Shown here: in pieces, positions 52,814 through 62,959 of the stretch
How the letters are laid out: each line of letters begins with the position of its first letter
Position numbering within the stretch: position 1 is the stretch's first letter
Assembly (NCBI GenBank): GCA_021780755.1
Contig: JAJXYF010000034.1
Coordinates: 33,483-97,482, forward strand
Source of the DNA: Deltaproteobacteria bacterium
GTDB lineage: Bacteria; Desulfobacterota; Binatia; Binatales; Binataceae
Direction of reading: 5' to 3'
DNA: 64,000 bases
Notes under the pieces: generated by a model
What the model was told of the DNA's origin: nothing
Databases searched by the model: none
What the model saw: the letters and a program-made list of their open reading frames with translations, nothing else
Made by a program: the position numbers and the translations under genes

Positions 52814-54030
52814 GAAACGTGCTCACCGGATTGGACGTTGGCACCAGCAAGGTCTGCGCGCTGGTCGCGGAGACCGCCTCCGATGGCAGTAGCGGGCTGC
52901 TCGGCTACGGCGTCGTGCCGTGCACCGGATTGCGCAAGGGCGTGGTCGTCAATATCGAGGCGACGGTCGAGGCGATTCGCGCCGCGATCGCGGAGGCGGA
53001 AAAATCTTCCGGCGCGCGTATCGGCGCCGCGGTGGTCGGCGTCGCCGGCGCGCATATCCGCGGACTTAACAGCCACGGCATCGTCGCCGTGCGCGGTGGC
53101 GAAGTCAGCGGCCGCGACGTCGAACGTGTGATCGACGCGGCGCGCGCCGTTGCGATTCCCCTCGATCGCCAGGTCCTCCACATCCTCCCGCAACAGTTCG
53201 CCGTTGACGATCAGGAGGGTGTGCGCGATCCCGTCGGCATGGCCGGCGTGCGTCTCGAAGCCCGCATCCATATCGTGACCGCCGCGCAAAGCTACGGCCA
53301 GAACCTCAACAAGTGCTGCGAGCGCGCCGGCGTCACGCCCGGCGAATTAATGTTCGAGCCGCTCGCCTCCGCCGACGCCGCGCTGTTCCCCGAAGAACGC
53401 GAACTCGGCGTTGCGTTGATCGATATCGGCGGCGGCACCACCGACGTGATCGTCTTTCTCAACGGCGCCGTGATGCATACGGCGGTGCTGCCGATCGGCG
53501 GCAATCATCTCACCGGCGACGTTGCCGCTGGCTTGCGCACCCCGCTCAGCGATGCCGAACGGCTCAAGATCAGCCACGGCGTCGCCACCAACCTGGTCGT
53601 TGGACGCGACGAGATGGTGCCGGTGCCGGGCGTCGGCGGACGCGAGCCGCGCGTCATCGCGCGCAAAATATTGGGCGAGATTATCGAACCGCGCATGGAA
53701 GAAATTTTCACCATGGCCCAGCGCGAACTGATGCGCTCCGGCGTGGCCGACAGTCTCGCTTCCGGCGTCGTGCTGGTCGGCGGCACCTCCCTGCTCGAAG
53801 GTACGCAGGAACTCGCCGAACGCATTTTCAACCTGCCCGTGCGCCGCGGGTTGCCGATCAACCTCAAGGGCATGCCGGAAGAATTGATGAAACCGATGTA
53901 CACGACCGCCGCCGGCCTGATGCTCCATGCGGCCGGCAACGGCCGCGGCCATCAGAACGGGCTTGCGCGTTACGGACGCTGGGGGTGGTTCCGCACGCGC
54001 GTAACCGATTGGGTGAGGGATTTCTTTTGA
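52810..54030 (+). CDS. ftsA: Cell division protein FtsA
   Basis: The protein has 406 residues, an actin-like ATPase that tethers FtsZ to the membrane. [16 protein letters not shown] is the phosphate-1 loop, [20 protein letters not shown] lies in domain 1[21 protein letters not shown] is phosphate-2, and [18 protein letters not shown] is the adenosine site. The C-terminal amphipathic end ([15 protein letters not shown]) is the membrane-targeting sequence. It is the last gene before ftsZ; the spacing to ftsZ is 86 bp. Confidence 0.97.
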   Translation: MRNVLTGLDVGTSKVCALVAETASDGSSGLLGYGVVPCTGLRKGVVVNIEATVEAIRAAIAEAEKSSGARIGAAVVGVAGAHIRGLNSHGIVAVRGGEVSGRDVERVIDAARAVAIPLDRQVLHILPQQFAVDDQEGVRDPVGMAGVRLEARIHIVTAAQSYGQNLNKCCERAGVTPGELMFEPLASADAALFPEERELGVALIDIGGGTTDVIVFLNGAVMHTAVLPIGGNHLTGDVAAGLRTPLSDAERLKISHGVATNLVVGRDEMVPVPGVGGREPRVIARKILGEIIEPRMEEIFTMAQRELMRSGVADSLASGVVLVGGTSLLEGTQELAERIFNLPVRRGLPINLKGMPEELMKPMYTTAAGLMLHAAGNGRGHQNGLARYGRWGWFRTRVTDWVRDFF

Positions 54031-54116
54031 AAGATCGTAACGATCGAAACGAAGGCTGGAGCCTGGGCGTCGAGGACGGCAATTCGCACAAGCGGGGTGG
54101 AGGAGGAGGTCCGGAA

Positions 54117-55427
54117 ATGATTGAGTTGGTTGAAAATGTCGATCCCGGCGCGCGTATCAAAGTGATCGGCGCCGGCGGCTGCGGCGGTAACGCCGTTAAT
54201 CACATGATCGCGGCGGGCCTGCGAAATGTTGACTTCATCGCGGTCAACACCGATACCCAGGCGCTGCAAAACAACAAGGCGCCGCTGGTCATCCAGATGG
54301 GTACGCAGTTGACCCGCGGTCGCGGTACCGGCGGCAACCCCGAGATCGGGCGCAAGGCCGCCCTCGAGGACGAAGACCGCCTGCGCGAGGTGCTCAGCGA
54401 AGCCGAGATGGTCTTCGTCACCGCTGGCATGGGCGGCGGCACCGGTACCGGTTCCGCCCCGGTCATCGCGCGCATCGCGCGTGAAAGCGGCGCGCTCACC
54501 GTCGGCGTTGTCACCAAGCCCTTCCAGTTCGAGGGACGCAAGCGCATGGGCCAGGCCGAAGAAGGGCTGCGCGAACTCAAGAACGCCGTCGATACGCTGA
54601 TCACCATCCCCAACCAGCGTCTGCTCTCGATCGCCAGCCGCACGACCTCGCTCAAAGAGGCGTTCCAGAAGGCCGACGATGTTCTCCTGCAGGCGGTCCG
54701 CGGCATCTCCGAGCTGGTCACTGTTCATGGTTTGATCAATCTCGACTTCGCCGACGTGCGATCGATCATGGCCGAGATGGGCATGGCGATGATGGGCGCG
54801 GCCCGCGCTGCCGGCGAAAATCGCGCTGTCGAAGCCGCCCAGCGCGCCATTTCGAGCCCGCTCCTTGAGGACGTTTCGATCAAGGGCGCACGCGGTTTGT
54901 TGATCAATGTTACCGGCGGCCCCGACATGTCGCTGTATGAGGTCAACGAGGCGGCGAGCCTGATCCAGGAAGAGGCCCACGAGGACGCGAACATCATTTT
55001 TGGCGCGGTCATCGACGAGAAGATCTCCGACGAGATTCACGTCACCGTGATCGCGACCGGCTTCGGCGACCGCGACTTCACCAACGTGCGTCATGCGCCA
55101 GCGTACTCGCCGTCGGGCGCGCCGGTCACCGCCCCCGTGATGGCGAGCGTCACGCGTCCGCTGGAACAAATCCAGCAGCCGCTCATCGCGCAGCCGCCGG
55201 TGCAGCCCGCGCCCTCGCCGATTCCGCCGCATGCGACTTCATACGGCGGCAAGCCGGTGCGGCGCCTCGGCATGATCGTTGACGAAAGCAGTCTCGATAT
55301 TCCGGCGTTCAAGCGCCGCAATGGCGAGGCGCAGCGCGGCGGTCCGACCCGCCTCAGCGCCAACGACGCAATCGAGAACGACGACAAGCTGGATATCCCG
55401 GCGTTCCTGCGCAAGCCCGTGGATTGA
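54117..55427 (+). CDS. ftsZ: Cell division protein FtsZ
   Basis: The protein has 436 residues, a tubulin-like GTPase that forms the Z-ring. The N-terminal [14 protein letters not shown] and [15 protein letters not shown] (signature Gly loop) bind [14 protein letters not shown] is the T7 region, and the linker (about 330-390) is Pro/Gln-rich. The C-terminal peptide [14 protein letters not shown], which binds FtsA and ZipA, is preceded by a second copy ([11 protein letters not shown]) about 36 residues earlier. ATG 54117 has GGAGGAGGAGG upstream, so an in-frame reading beginning earlier is not used. It ends the cluster. Confidence 0.97.
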   Translation: MIELVENVDPGARIKVIGAGGCGGNAVNHMIAAGLRNVDFIAVNTDTQALQNNKAPLVIQMGTQLTRGRGTGGNPEIGRKAALEDEDRLREVLSEAEMVFVTAGMGGGTGTGSAPVIARIARESGALTVGVVTKPFQFEGRKRMGQAEEGLRELKNAVDTLITIPNQRLLSIASRTTSLKEAFQKADDVLLQAVRGISELVTVHGLINLDFADVRSIMAEMGMAMMGAARAAGENRAVEAAQRAISSPLLEDVSIKGARGLLINVTGGPDMSLYEVNEAASLIQEEAHEDANIIFGAVIDEKISDEIHVTVIATGFGDRDFTNVRHAPAYSPSGAPVTAPVMASVTRPLEQIQQPLIAQPPVQPAPSPIPPHATSYGGKPVRRLGMIVDESSLDIPAFKRRNGEAQRGGPTRLSANDAIENDDKLDIPAFLRKPVD

Positions 55428-55428
55428 C

Positions 55429-55455
55429 GCGTCGCCGCGCGTTGTGCGCGGACGC
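55429..55455 (+). terminator. Hairpin directly after ftsZ
   Basis: GCGT and CCGCGC (55429-55440) pair with GCGCGG and ACGC (55446-55455) around a 5-nt loop with a 2-nt bulge. It starts 2 bp after the ftsZ stop. No U-tract follows. The rest of the 163-bp convergent gap shows nothing else. Confidence 0.45.
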
Positions 55456-55590
55456 CTCACGCTCGCCGATCGTTCTTGTCGTCGATCGCGCACGTTGGCT
55501 CTGGAAGCCCGCGTGCGGTTGTCGTCGCCCGTATGAAGGAATCCTGCTGCGAACGCTCGCGCGTCGTGCCCGGTTCGCGGCCGCCCGCTC

Positions 55591-56844
55591 CTAACGCTCG
55601 GCCTCGCGAACCTCCAGCGGCAGCAGGATCACGTATGAAGCGATCGTCACCGTCAGCGTGAACAATATCGCCAGCCGATAACTGCCTGTGCGATCGATCA
55701 ACGCCCCGCAAAAGGGCGGGCCGAGCAGCGTGCCGATCGCGCTGCCGGTGTAAAGCGACCCCAGGATCACACCGAGCCCGCGCGTGCCGAACAACTCCGC
55801 CACCACCGCCGGTGTCAATGCCACCGCCCCGCCGTAACTCGCCCCCATCACCAGCGCGAACCCCACCAGCATCCCGTACGATTTCCCATACAGCCACATG
55901 GTGAAGCAGATTCCGAGCACCAGGATGCAATAGCGGTAGGTCACGATCAGTCCGAAGCGATCGGCGAGCGGTCCCAGTCCCAGGCGTCCCGCCGTGCTCG
56001 CGAATCCGATAAAGCCCACCAGCGCCGCCGCCGCTACCGCCTTGATTCCGAGGCCCTGCGCATACGCCGGCAGAAACACAAACGGCATCGCCGTCGCGAC
56101 CGTCCACAGCATGCACGCCGCATACATCAGTTTGAACTGGCGCGTGCGCACGATTCGCCTTACCGAAAATTCCGGCGCATTCAGTTCGACTGGCGGTGCT
56201 TCGATCAGCCACGCGCACACGAACAGCAACGCCGTCGCGATCACCGCCAACACCACGTATGCTTCGCGCCACCCGAGCCGGCGGATTAACTCGGCCGCGG
56301 CCGGCGCCGTCACCAGGGTGCCGACCCCGATTCCCGAAGCGGTGATTCCCAGCGCCGTGTTGCGCCGTTTCAAAAACCACCCGCTCACCGCCGCGATCAG
56401 CGGCACATAGCAGCACGCGATCGCGATTCCGACCCCCAGCCCATAGGTGATGTACGCGGCCCACAGATGATTGATCTGCGAGGTCGCGGCCAGCCCCACT
56501 CCGATAGTGACCGCTCCGATCGCCGCGATCCGCCGCGGGCCGAAGCGGTCCGCAAGATGGCCGGTGAACGGGCCGAGCAGAAACGAGATGCACGAGGTGA
56601 TCGAAAAAATAGCCGAGGTCGCTGATCGGTTCGCGCCGAACTGCGCCGCGATCGGCTTGAAGAACGCGCCGAAGCTGTACACCACGCCGAACAGCGTGAA
56701 GGTCGCCAGGAACCCCGCCGCGACCATTCGCCACGCATGCGGCGAATCGCGCTCGAACCGCGTCCGCGGCGGTTCTTTGACACCGCGCGCTGCGACGATA
56801 CTTCCGTTCGAGAACGCGAGATTATCTGGATTGCGACCCGGCAT
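55591..56844 (-). CDS. MFS transporter (monocarboxylate/oxalate-formate antiporter-like)
   Basis: The protein has 417 residues and about twelve membrane helices. HLADRFGPRRIAAIGAVTIG is the MFS loop motif and GLGPLADRFGLIVTYRYC its second-half equivalent. SWFLKRRNTALG-like wording (GWFLKRRNTALGITASGIG) is typical of the MCT/OFA family, which carries carboxylates across the cytoplasmic membrane. The substrate is unknown. The ATG at 56844 follows a GTG at 56853; either could start it. It converges on the ftsZ end. Confidence 0.9.
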   Translation of the reverse strand: MPGRNPDNLAFSNGSIVAARGVKEPPRTRFERDSPHAWRMVAAGFLATFTLFGVVYSFGAFFKPIAAQFGANRSATSAIFSITSCISFLLGPFTGHLADRFGPRRIAAIGAVTIGVGLAATSQINHLWAAYITYGLGVGIAIACCYVPLIAAVSGWFLKRRNTALGITASGIGVGTLVTAPAAAELIRRLGWREAYVVLAVIATALLFVCAWLIEAPPVELNAPEFSVRRIVRTRQFKLMYAACMLWTVATAMPFVFLPAYAQGLGIKAVAAAALVGFIGFASTAGRLGLGPLADRFGLIVTYRYCILVLGICFTMWLYGKSYGMLVGFALVMGASYGGAVALTPAVVAELFGTRGLGVILGSLYTGSAIGTLLGPPFCGALIDRTGSYRLAILFTLTVTIASYVILLPLEVREAER

Positions 56845-56952
56845 CCCGCGCACTATAGCCCCGCCTTCGCACTTTCGTGAAGCGCCGATAAAGGCCGCGT
56901 ACCGATCTATTTTCGCGATGCCGTTAGTTCGCCGCCGGCCGCGTCAGCCGCG

Positions 56953-58104
56953 TCAGCCGCCCGCGTGGATCTTCAAAACTTCGAGCGTCAAATCGACCGC
57001 CGCGATCATGTCGTTGACATCCAGCCATTCGCGCGTCGTGTGAATCTCGCGCATCCCCGTCCCCACGTTCGCCGCCACGATCCCCCGTTGATTCAGGATG
57101 TTCGCGTCGCAGCCCCCGCCCGTGCCCTGCGGTTCGAGCACGCGACCAATCCGCCGCGCCGCCTCGATTACCTTCTTCACCAACGGCGCGTCGTCCCCAA
57201 TGTCCATCCCGTCGTATGCGCGATGCACCGAATGATCGAGCGTTGCCTCAAAGCGCTGGCCGTCGACCAGCACGCTCGCGTTCGCCACCGCCTCCTTGAA
57301 GCACGCGATCATGTGATCGACTTGCGCTTGCAGTTTCGCCGCATTGCGCGATCGTGCCTCGCCGCGCACCGCCACTTCGCCCGGTATGATATTGCCCGCG
57401 CGACCGCCCTTGATCACCCCGAGGTTCGCCGTCGTCTCGTCGTCGATCCGCCCCACGCGCATTGCCGCGATCGCCGCGGCCGCGATCTTGATCGCCGACA
57501 AGCCGCGCTCCGGCGCCACTCCCGCATGCGCTTCGACTCCCTTCACCGTGAAACTGATCGAGACCGCACTTGGCGCGCGAATCACCAGATGGCCGGGCGC
57601 GTCGCTGTCATAGACCAGCCCTTCCTTCGCCGCGATTAATCCCAGATCGAGATTGCGCGCGCCCTGCAGTCCGATCTCTTCGCAAATCGTGAACACCCCT
57701 TCGATCGGCCCGTGCGCAATCCCGCTTTCGCGCAGCCGATGCAGCACTTCGCAGATCACCGCGCAGCCCGACTTGTCGTCACCGCCGAGCACGGTGCTGC
57801 CGTCGGTCCGTATCACGTCGCCCTCGACGATCGGCTTCACACCCTCGCCGGGCGCGACCGTGTCCATATGCGCCGCCAGCAAAAAGGGTGGGGCGCCCGC
57901 TACGTTGCCGGGAATTTTCGCGATTAGATTACCGCTGTTGCCGCGGACTTTTTCGCCCGCGCCGTCGTAGTGGCAGGTCGCTCCCGCGCTCTCGACCTCG
58001 CGCTGGATGCGCAGGGCCACGTCGTGCTCACGGCGCGAGAGCGAATCGATCTGTACCAGTTCGAGAAAGAGGTTCTTCAATCGCTCGTGATCAACCACCG
58101 CCAT
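56953..58104 (-). CDS. M20 family metallopeptidase (PepT-like)
   Basis: The protein has 383 residues. The metal sites are AHMDTVAPGEG (His and Asp), STVLGGDDKSG (Asp bridging) and FTICEEIGLQGARNLD (Glu catalytic and ligand). The lid domain lies at about residues 180-290 (SISFTVKGVEAHAGVAPERG). It most resembles peptidase T/M20 dipeptidases, with related carboxypeptidases also possible. The pckG stop lies 18 bp upstream, so the two genes may be cotranscribed. Confidence 0.9.
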   Translation of the reverse strand: MAVVDHERLKNLFLELVQIDSLSRREHDVALRIQREVESAGATCHYDGAGEKVRGNSGNLIAKIPGNVAGAPPFLLAAHMDTVAPGEGVKPIVEGDVIRTDGSTVLGGDDKSGCAVICEVLHRLRESGIAHGPIEGVFTICEEIGLQGARNLDLGLIAAKEGLVYDSDAPGHLVIRAPSAVSISFTVKGVEAHAGVAPERGLSAIKIAAAAIAAMRVGRIDDETTANLGVIKGGRAGNIIPGEVAVRGEARSRNAAKLQAQVDHMIACFKEAVANASVLVDGQRFEATLDHSVHRAYDGMDIGDDAPLVKKVIEAARRIGRVLEPQGTGGGCDANILNQRGIVAANVGTGMREIHTTREWLDVNDMIAAVDLTLEVLKIHAGG

Positions 58105-58122
58105 CCGCGAGCCTGCACCGAG

Positions 58123-59910
58123 TCAGCCGGCCTTGCCGTCCAGTGCCGCCGCTAGCTCCCGATGTTTCTCGCGCAGCGGCGTCGGCAGCGACGGCCCGAT
58201 CTGATCGAAGAATTCGCCCGCCGAGGCTACTTCGGCCTTCCATTCGGCGGTGTTCACCGCCAGCGCCGAGCGCAGTTGTTCGGGTGAAATTTCCAGGCCC
58301 TCCAGGTCAAGGTCGCCAGGCTCCGGTACCAGCCCGACCGGCGTCTCATGCGCCCCCGCGTCGCCATGAATCCGGTCGAGCATCCACTTCAGCACGCGCA
58401 TGTTCTCGCCGTAGCCCGGCCACAGGAATTCACCCGCGTCGCTCTTACGAAACCAGTTTACCATGAAGATGCGCGGCGGCTTCGTGATCTGCTTGCGCAT
58501 CTCCAGCCAATGGCCCAGGTAGTCGCCGATGTTGTAGCCGCAGAACGGCAGCATCGCCATCGGATCGCGTCGCACCACGCCGACCTTGCCGGCTGCCGCC
58601 GCGGTCGTCTCCGATCCCATCGTTGCGCCCATCAGCACGCCATGCGTCCAGTCGCGCGATTCCAGCACCAGCGGCATCGTGGTCGCGCGCCGGCCGCCAA
58701 ATATTATCGCCGAAATCGGCACGCCCTGCGGCTCTTCGGCGGCCGGCGACAGCACCGGATTGTTCGTCATCGGCGCCGTAAACCGGCTATTCGGATGCGC
58801 CGCCTTCTCGCCCGAATTCTTGTCCCATGGCCGGCCGCGCCAATCGCTCAGACCATCGGGCGCAGGCACGTCCATCCCTTCCCACCAGATGTCGCCGTCG
58901 GCCGTCATCGCCACGTTGGTAAACAACGCGTCATGCTCGATCGAGCGCATCGCGTTCGGATTCGACTTCATGCTGGTGCCGGGCGCCACGCCGAAATAGC
59001 CGGCCTCCGGGTTGATCGCCCATAGCCCGCCGTCACGCCCCACTCGCAGCCACGCGATATCGTCGCCGACCGTGAAGACCTTCCAGCCCTTGAACGCCGC
59101 CGGCGGCATCAGCATCGCGAGGTTGGTCTTGCCGCACGCACTCGGAAACGCCGCCGCCACGTAGCGCGTCTCGCCCGCCGGATTCTGCAGGCCGACGATC
59201 AGCATGTGCTCGGCGAACCAGCCTTCCCGGCGCCCGAGCGCGCTCGCGATCCGCAGCGCGAAACATTTCTTGCTCAGCAGCGCATTGCCGCCGTAGCCGC
59301 TGCCCACCGACCAGATCGTATTGTCCTGCGGGAAATGGCAGATGAAGCGCTTCTTCGGATCCAGATCGAGCGTGCCGTGCAGCCCACGATTGAAGTCGTC
59401 CGAGGCCCCCAGCATCTCAAGCGCCGCCGCGCCCATCCGCGTCATGATCCGCATGCTCAGCGCGACGTAAATACTGTCGGTGATTTCCACCCCGACCTTC
59501 GCGAACGGCGATCCGATCGGGCCCATCACGTACGGAATCACGTACATCGTGCGCCCCGCCATCGATCCCGCCAGCAGTGCGCCGAGCTTCGCGTAGGCCT
59601 CCTCGGGCGTCATCCAATGGTTCGTGACTCCCGCGTCCTCGCGCGTCCGCGAGCAGATAAAGGTGACTTCCTCGGTCCGCGCGACGTCACTCGGGTTCGA
59701 TCGATGAAGGTAGCTGTTTGGCCGCTGCTTCTGATTGAGCGGGATTAGCACGCCGGCCGCCACCGCCTCTTCTGTCAAGCGCCGGCGCTCCGCTTCGCTC
59801 CCGTCGCACCATACGATTCGATCCGGTTGCGTCAGGCGTGCGCTTTCAGCCACCCACTCGGTCAACGCACGGCTTCTGGTCCTGGTCTCTGCGGCGGAAT
59901 TATCGGTCAC
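58123..59910 (-). CDS. pckG: Phosphoenolpyruvate carboxykinase (GTP)
   Basis: The protein has 595 residues, the length of the GTP-type enzyme. It converts oxaloacetate to PEP in gluconeogenesis. The kinase loop with the reactive Cys is FPSACGKTNLAMLMPP. FTVGDDIAWLRVGRDG and GYFGVAPGTSMKSNPNAM are metal- and PEP-binding blocks, and NWFRKSDAGEFLWPGYGEN is a C-terminal hallmark. Start is GTG at 59910 with GGAG about 10 nt before. The 457 bp upstream hold no gene. Confidence 0.96.
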   Translation of the reverse strand: MTDNSAAETRTRSRALTEWVAESARLTQPDRIVWCDGSEAERRRLTEEAVAAGVLIPLNQKQRPNSYLHRSNPSDVARTEEVTFICSRTREDAGVTNHWMTPEEAYAKLGALLAGSMAGRTMYVIPYVMGPIGSPFAKVGVEITDSIYVALSMRIMTRMGAAALEMLGASDDFNRGLHGTLDLDPKKRFICHFPQDNTIWSVGSGYGGNALLSKKCFALRIASALGRREGWFAEHMLIVGLQNPAGETRYVAAAFPSACGKTNLAMLMPPAAFKGWKVFTVGDDIAWLRVGRDGGLWAINPEAGYFGVAPGTSMKSNPNAMRSIEHDALFTNVAMTADGDIWWEGMDVPAPDGLSDWRGRPWDKNSGEKAAHPNSRFTAPMTNNPVLSPAAEEPQGVPISAIIFGGRRATTMPLVLESRDWTHGVLMGATMGSETTAAAAGKVGVVRRDPMAMLPFCGYNIGDYLGHWLEMRKQITKPPRIFMVNWFRKSDAGEFLWPGYGENMRVLKWMLDRIHGDAGAHETPVGLVPEPGDLDLEGLEISPEQLRSALAVNTAEWKAEVASAGEFFDQIGPSLPTPLREKHRELAAALDGKAG

Positions 59911-60367
59911 GCGAAATGCTCCAAAGTCTCGCTAATGTTGTCGATGTTTTGACTGAATTAATCAAGCGGCGAGCGCAACCATGGCCCGCGGATTCTCAGG
60001 TTAACATGACAATTAGAAATTGACCAGATCTGTGATCTCAAATATTAGCGCAGCTTCAACCGCTCCACCCCCGGGGCGATGCGTTTGCTTTTCCTGGCGC
60101 AGCGCGGAATCCCAGCCATGGGAATCCGCGACCCATTCGCCGCTCAGGGTGACAGCATCGTACCTGTCATGTACGCGTTCTGATTCTCAACGCCAGCCAG
60201 CCGAGAGCCGCTTGACCCCCGGTGTTTCAGATCTTTCAGGGAGAGGTCGGCGTAGGGCTAATTTTGTTGGCCCTGCGCCGGGTAAGGGCAGCGACCCCCC
60301 CTGTCATTTTGAGCGAGGCGAATCCCGATACCGATACCTTCGCGACCCGGACCCACCGCGCGGCCGC
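59911..60367. other. Intergenic region upstream of pckG
   Basis: Holds the pckG promoter, not identified, and two copies of a short motif: on the minus strand TGTCACCCTGAGCGGC (60153-60138) and on the plus strand TGTCATTTTGAGCGAGGCGA (60301-60320). A related stretch lies near 2390. No RNA gene was recognised. Confidence 0.4.
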
Positions 60368-61135
60368 CTAGTACGCCGCGCTCTTGCGCGACGCCGCGAT
60401 CAGCCGCTCGATCTCCTCCTCCGAAAATCCCGCCAGCATCCGCGCCTCGCGTGCGATCGTGATTATATTTTCGTTGCCGTCGCGCACGTCCTCGATCGCC
60501 CGCCGCGTGCCGCGAAAGCTGAAGACCTCGTCGATACTCTCCTGAAATTCCTGCGCCCGCTTCAACCGCTCAGGATCGCCCTCGGTCAACTTGCGCAGCC
60601 AGTTCGAGCCCATCCGCACATGCGTGATTTCGTCGGCCAGCACATAATCGACCGCACGCTCGATCACTTCGTCGCCGTTTTTCTGGGCGATTCGAATCAA
60701 CTGCTCGAACACATCGCACGCGAGCCCCTCGAGCCCCCGATTGATCCCCGCCACGCGTGCCGCCGGGTCCGCGGCCTGCGTGCAGCGCCATAGCACCTCG
60801 GTCTCGACATAGTCGCCCGGCTCCGCGCCCATGTACGCGAGCAGCCCCTCGAAGATTTCCGTATGGCGCGATTCGTCCCACACCTGCCGCGCCATGTCGA
60901 GCTGAAATTCCCACGGCGCGTCCGGAAAATCGAACAGCGTGCGGCCCGCTGCCTCCATCGCCTGTACTTCGCCGCAGAAAATCCCGTGCATCCGTGCGCG
61001 CAGCGCCTCCTCATCGAACGGCAGCACGCGATCGTCAAGGTTCTGCTCTTCGCGAATTTCACGCGCCTTGCGCGCGCGCATCAGCACCATGCGGTCCTCG
61101 CGCGCCAGCCGCTCCACCGGAATCATTCGTTGCAT
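60368..61135 (-). CDS. Ferritin-like (DUF455-type) protein
   Basis: The protein has 255 residues, mostly helical. EVQAMEAAGRTLFDFPDAPW and FQLDMARQVWDESRHTEIF supply two metal-binding Glu/His sets (DESRH), and YVLADEITHVRMG another (Glu-x-x-His). These match ferritin-like di-iron families. SD GGAGAG lies close to the ATG. A paralogue follows immediately on the same strand upstream (61205-62005), and a third relative at 63045-63656. The substrate or iron role is unknown; the FPDAPW block is conserved between the first two. Confidence 0.85.
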   Translation of the reverse strand: MQRMIPVERLAREDRMVLMRARKAREIREEQNLDDRVLPFDEEALRARMHGIFCGEVQAMEAAGRTLFDFPDAPWEFQLDMARQVWDESRHTEIFEGLLAYMGAEPGDYVETEVLWRCTQAADPAARVAGINRGLEGLACDVFEQLIRIAQKNGDEVIERAVDYVLADEITHVRMGSNWLRKLTEGDPERLKRAQEFQESIDEVFSFRGTRRAIEDVRDGNENIITIAREARMLAGFSEEEIERLIAASRKSAAY

Positions 61136-61204
61136 CGGCTCAACTCTCCACCGGATACAATAGACAGTCCAATAGAATTTCTAATAGGTAGTCTGATCGC
61201 CAGC

Positions 61205-62005
61205 TCAATACGCCGCGCTGCGCGACGCCGCCTTGAGCAGACGATCGATTTCCTCGTCCGTAAAGCCCGCCAGCATCCGTGCCTCGCGCGCGATCGTCAG
61301 CGTCGCGTCGAAGTCGATCGCGCGCCCACCGATCTCGATCGGCACCTGCGGCGCGGCCTCCTGGGTCGTGCGGCCGCCCTGGAAATTGAACAGGTTGTCG
61401 ATATTCTCCTGAAAGTCCTGCGCCTGCTTCAGCCGCGCGGGGTCGCCCTCGGTCAACTTGCGCATCCATTTCGAGCCCATTCGCACGTGCGTGATCTCGT
61501 CGGCTAGCACGTAGTCCACCGCCCGCTCGATCACCGCGTCGCCCATCCGCTGCGCCAGCCGGATAATCTGCTCGAAGACGTCGCACGCCAGCCCCTCAAG
61601 GCCGCGGTTGATTCCCGCCACCCGGCACGCCGGATCGTCGATCTGCGTGCACGACCACAGCACCTCGGTCTCGACAAATTCGCCAAGGAAAGATCCCACG
61701 TACTCGAGCAGCTTGATAAAGATTTCGGCGTGCCGCGATTCGTCCCACACCTGCCGCGCCATGTCGAGCTGGAATTCCCACGGCGCGTCCGGAAAATCGA
61801 ACAGCGTGCGTCCCGCCGCCTCCATCGCCTGCATTTCGCCCACCGCGATTCCGTGCAGCCGCGCCTTGAGGAAGTCTTCCTCGTGCGGCATCACGTTGGT
61901 CGGCGAAAACCCCTGATCGACGCGCGCCTGAAAGAGCCGCTCGAGCGGCGCCAATATATGGTTGTCGGGCCGCGCGAGCTTGTCCACCGCGATCATTCTT
62001 TCCAT
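61205..62005 (-). CDS. Ferritin-like (DUF455-type) protein, paralogue
   Basis: The protein has 266 residues and shares long near-identical blocks with the gene at 60368-61135 (RTLFDFPDAPWEFQLDMARQ, DESRHAEIF, DYVLADEITHVRMGSKWMRK). It is a clear tandem duplicate with more divergence in the last third (ENIDNLFNFQGGR). Metal ligands are conserved in both, so both should bind iron. GGAG and GAGGAG lie before the ATG. It starts 13 bp downstream of the small NTF2-like gene stop (62019-62405), so they share an operon. Confidence 0.85.
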   Translation of the reverse strand: MERMIAVDKLARPDNHILAPLERLFQARVDQGFSPTNVMPHEEDFLKARLHGIAVGEMQAMEAAGRTLFDFPDAPWEFQLDMARQVWDESRHAEIFIKLLEYVGSFLGEFVETEVLWSCTQIDDPACRVAGINRGLEGLACDVFEQIIRLAQRMGDAVIERAVDYVLADEITHVRMGSKWMRKLTEGDPARLKQAQDFQENIDNLFNFQGGRTTQEAAPQVPIEIGGRAIDFDATLTIAREARMLAGFTDEEIDRLLKAASRSAAY

Positions 62006-62018
62006 CGGTCTCCGCTCC

Positions 62019-62405
62019 TCAGCGCGCCCACGCGCCGCGCTTGCCCGTCAGGTTCATCGCTTCCCACACGCGCCATTCGCCTGCGTATTCGCCGAGGCGA
62101 AACTGCACCGTAAACGCTTCGGTCCGTGGGCCATGCAGCCGCGCTTTTACATAATGATGATCGTTGATCCGCGCCGTCGCGATTATCCGATGTTGATCGT
62201 AGGTGCCCGGCATCACCGCCGCCGCGACCGCCGCCAACTCACCGGCGCCCGACGGCACCGCCAGCGCGGCGAGTCCCGTCGCGTCGCCCGCCGCGAGACC
62301 CTCCAATACCCGCCGCGCCGCTTCCAGCATCGCCGCGGGAATTTCCGAACGCTTGGCCATCGGTTGCGGCCCCATCACGTTGACGCGATCGCCCAGGTCA
62401 CCCAT
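62019..62405 (-). CDS. Small NTF2-like protein, function unknown
   Basis: The protein has 128 residues. It is a distant paralogue of the gene just upstream: both have a helix with GLAAGDATGLAAL-like wording, then a beta-rich half ending EWRVWEAMNL, which fits a SnoaL/NTF2 cone fold. AAAGG lies before the ATG at 62405. The start overlaps the upstream gene's stop by 8 bases, so the two are coupled. The fold call is inference from pattern. No catalytic residues can be named. Confidence 0.65.
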   Translation of the reverse strand: MGDLGDRVNVMGPQPMAKRSEIPAAMLEAARRVLEGLAAGDATGLAALAVPSGAGELAAVAAAVMPGTYDQHRIIATARINDHHYVKARLHGPRTEAFTVQFRLGEYAGEWRVWEAMNLTGKRGAWAR

Positions 62406-62865
62406 CGGCCTTTTCCGCGCCGCGCTTCGCCGCGTCCGCCGTTCCCGCGACATCCTTGGGCGTCGCGTTTTCCTCGGGCTTCTTCCATGGCGATCGCAAT
62501 CCGGTGTCCTCGATTTCGATTAGCCGCCACCCGCCGCCGTCTTCGCGATGCCACCGGCACTGCAGCGTCATCGTCGCCCCCGCGGCCGCACCCATCAGGC
62601 GCAGCTTCACGATGTACTGGAACCCCAGCCGCGCCCGCGCGATCACCTCGACGCACCCGGCCGGGCGCATCGACGCCGCTCGCACGAGCACGGCTCGCCC
62701 CGCCTCCGCCGTCCGCCCGTCAACCAGCGCGGCCGCGCCGCGCTCGTCGCCGGCGGCCAGCGCCGCCGCATAAGCCCCGACCGCCGCCTCGAGTTCCGGC
62801 GGCAGTCCCGTGCGCTTGACCTTGATCGTCATCGACCGCTGCTCATTAGCCATTCCATTACTCAT
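62398..62865 (-). CDS. Small NTF2-like protein, function unknown (first of pair)
   Basis: The protein has 155 residues from the ATG at 62865; ATG 62853 and 62832 are alternatives. LEAAVGAYAAALAAGDERGA opens a helix, then FQYIVKLRLMGAAAGATMTL and GWRLIEIEDTGL form strands, the layout of a small NTF2-like protein. A charged tail follows (KPEENATPKDVAG). It lies between the ferritin-like genes, so the two protein families probably work together. No known family name can be given with confidence. Confidence 0.6.
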   Translation of the reverse strand: MSNGMANEQRSMTIKVKRTGLPPELEAAVGAYAAALAAGDERGAAALVDGRTAEAGRAVLVRAASMRPAGCVEVIARARLGFQYIVKLRLMGAAAGATMTLQCRWHREDGGGWRLIEIEDTGLRSPWKKPEENATPKDVAGTADAAKRGAEKADG

Positions 62866-62959
62866 TATGTTTGACGCTCGCGATGCTCGGTTGCGTGGCC
62901 AAGTCCTGCGGGAAGCTTGAAAGCGCCTGGCGATCGGCGACGTGCGCATATCGTGATCC

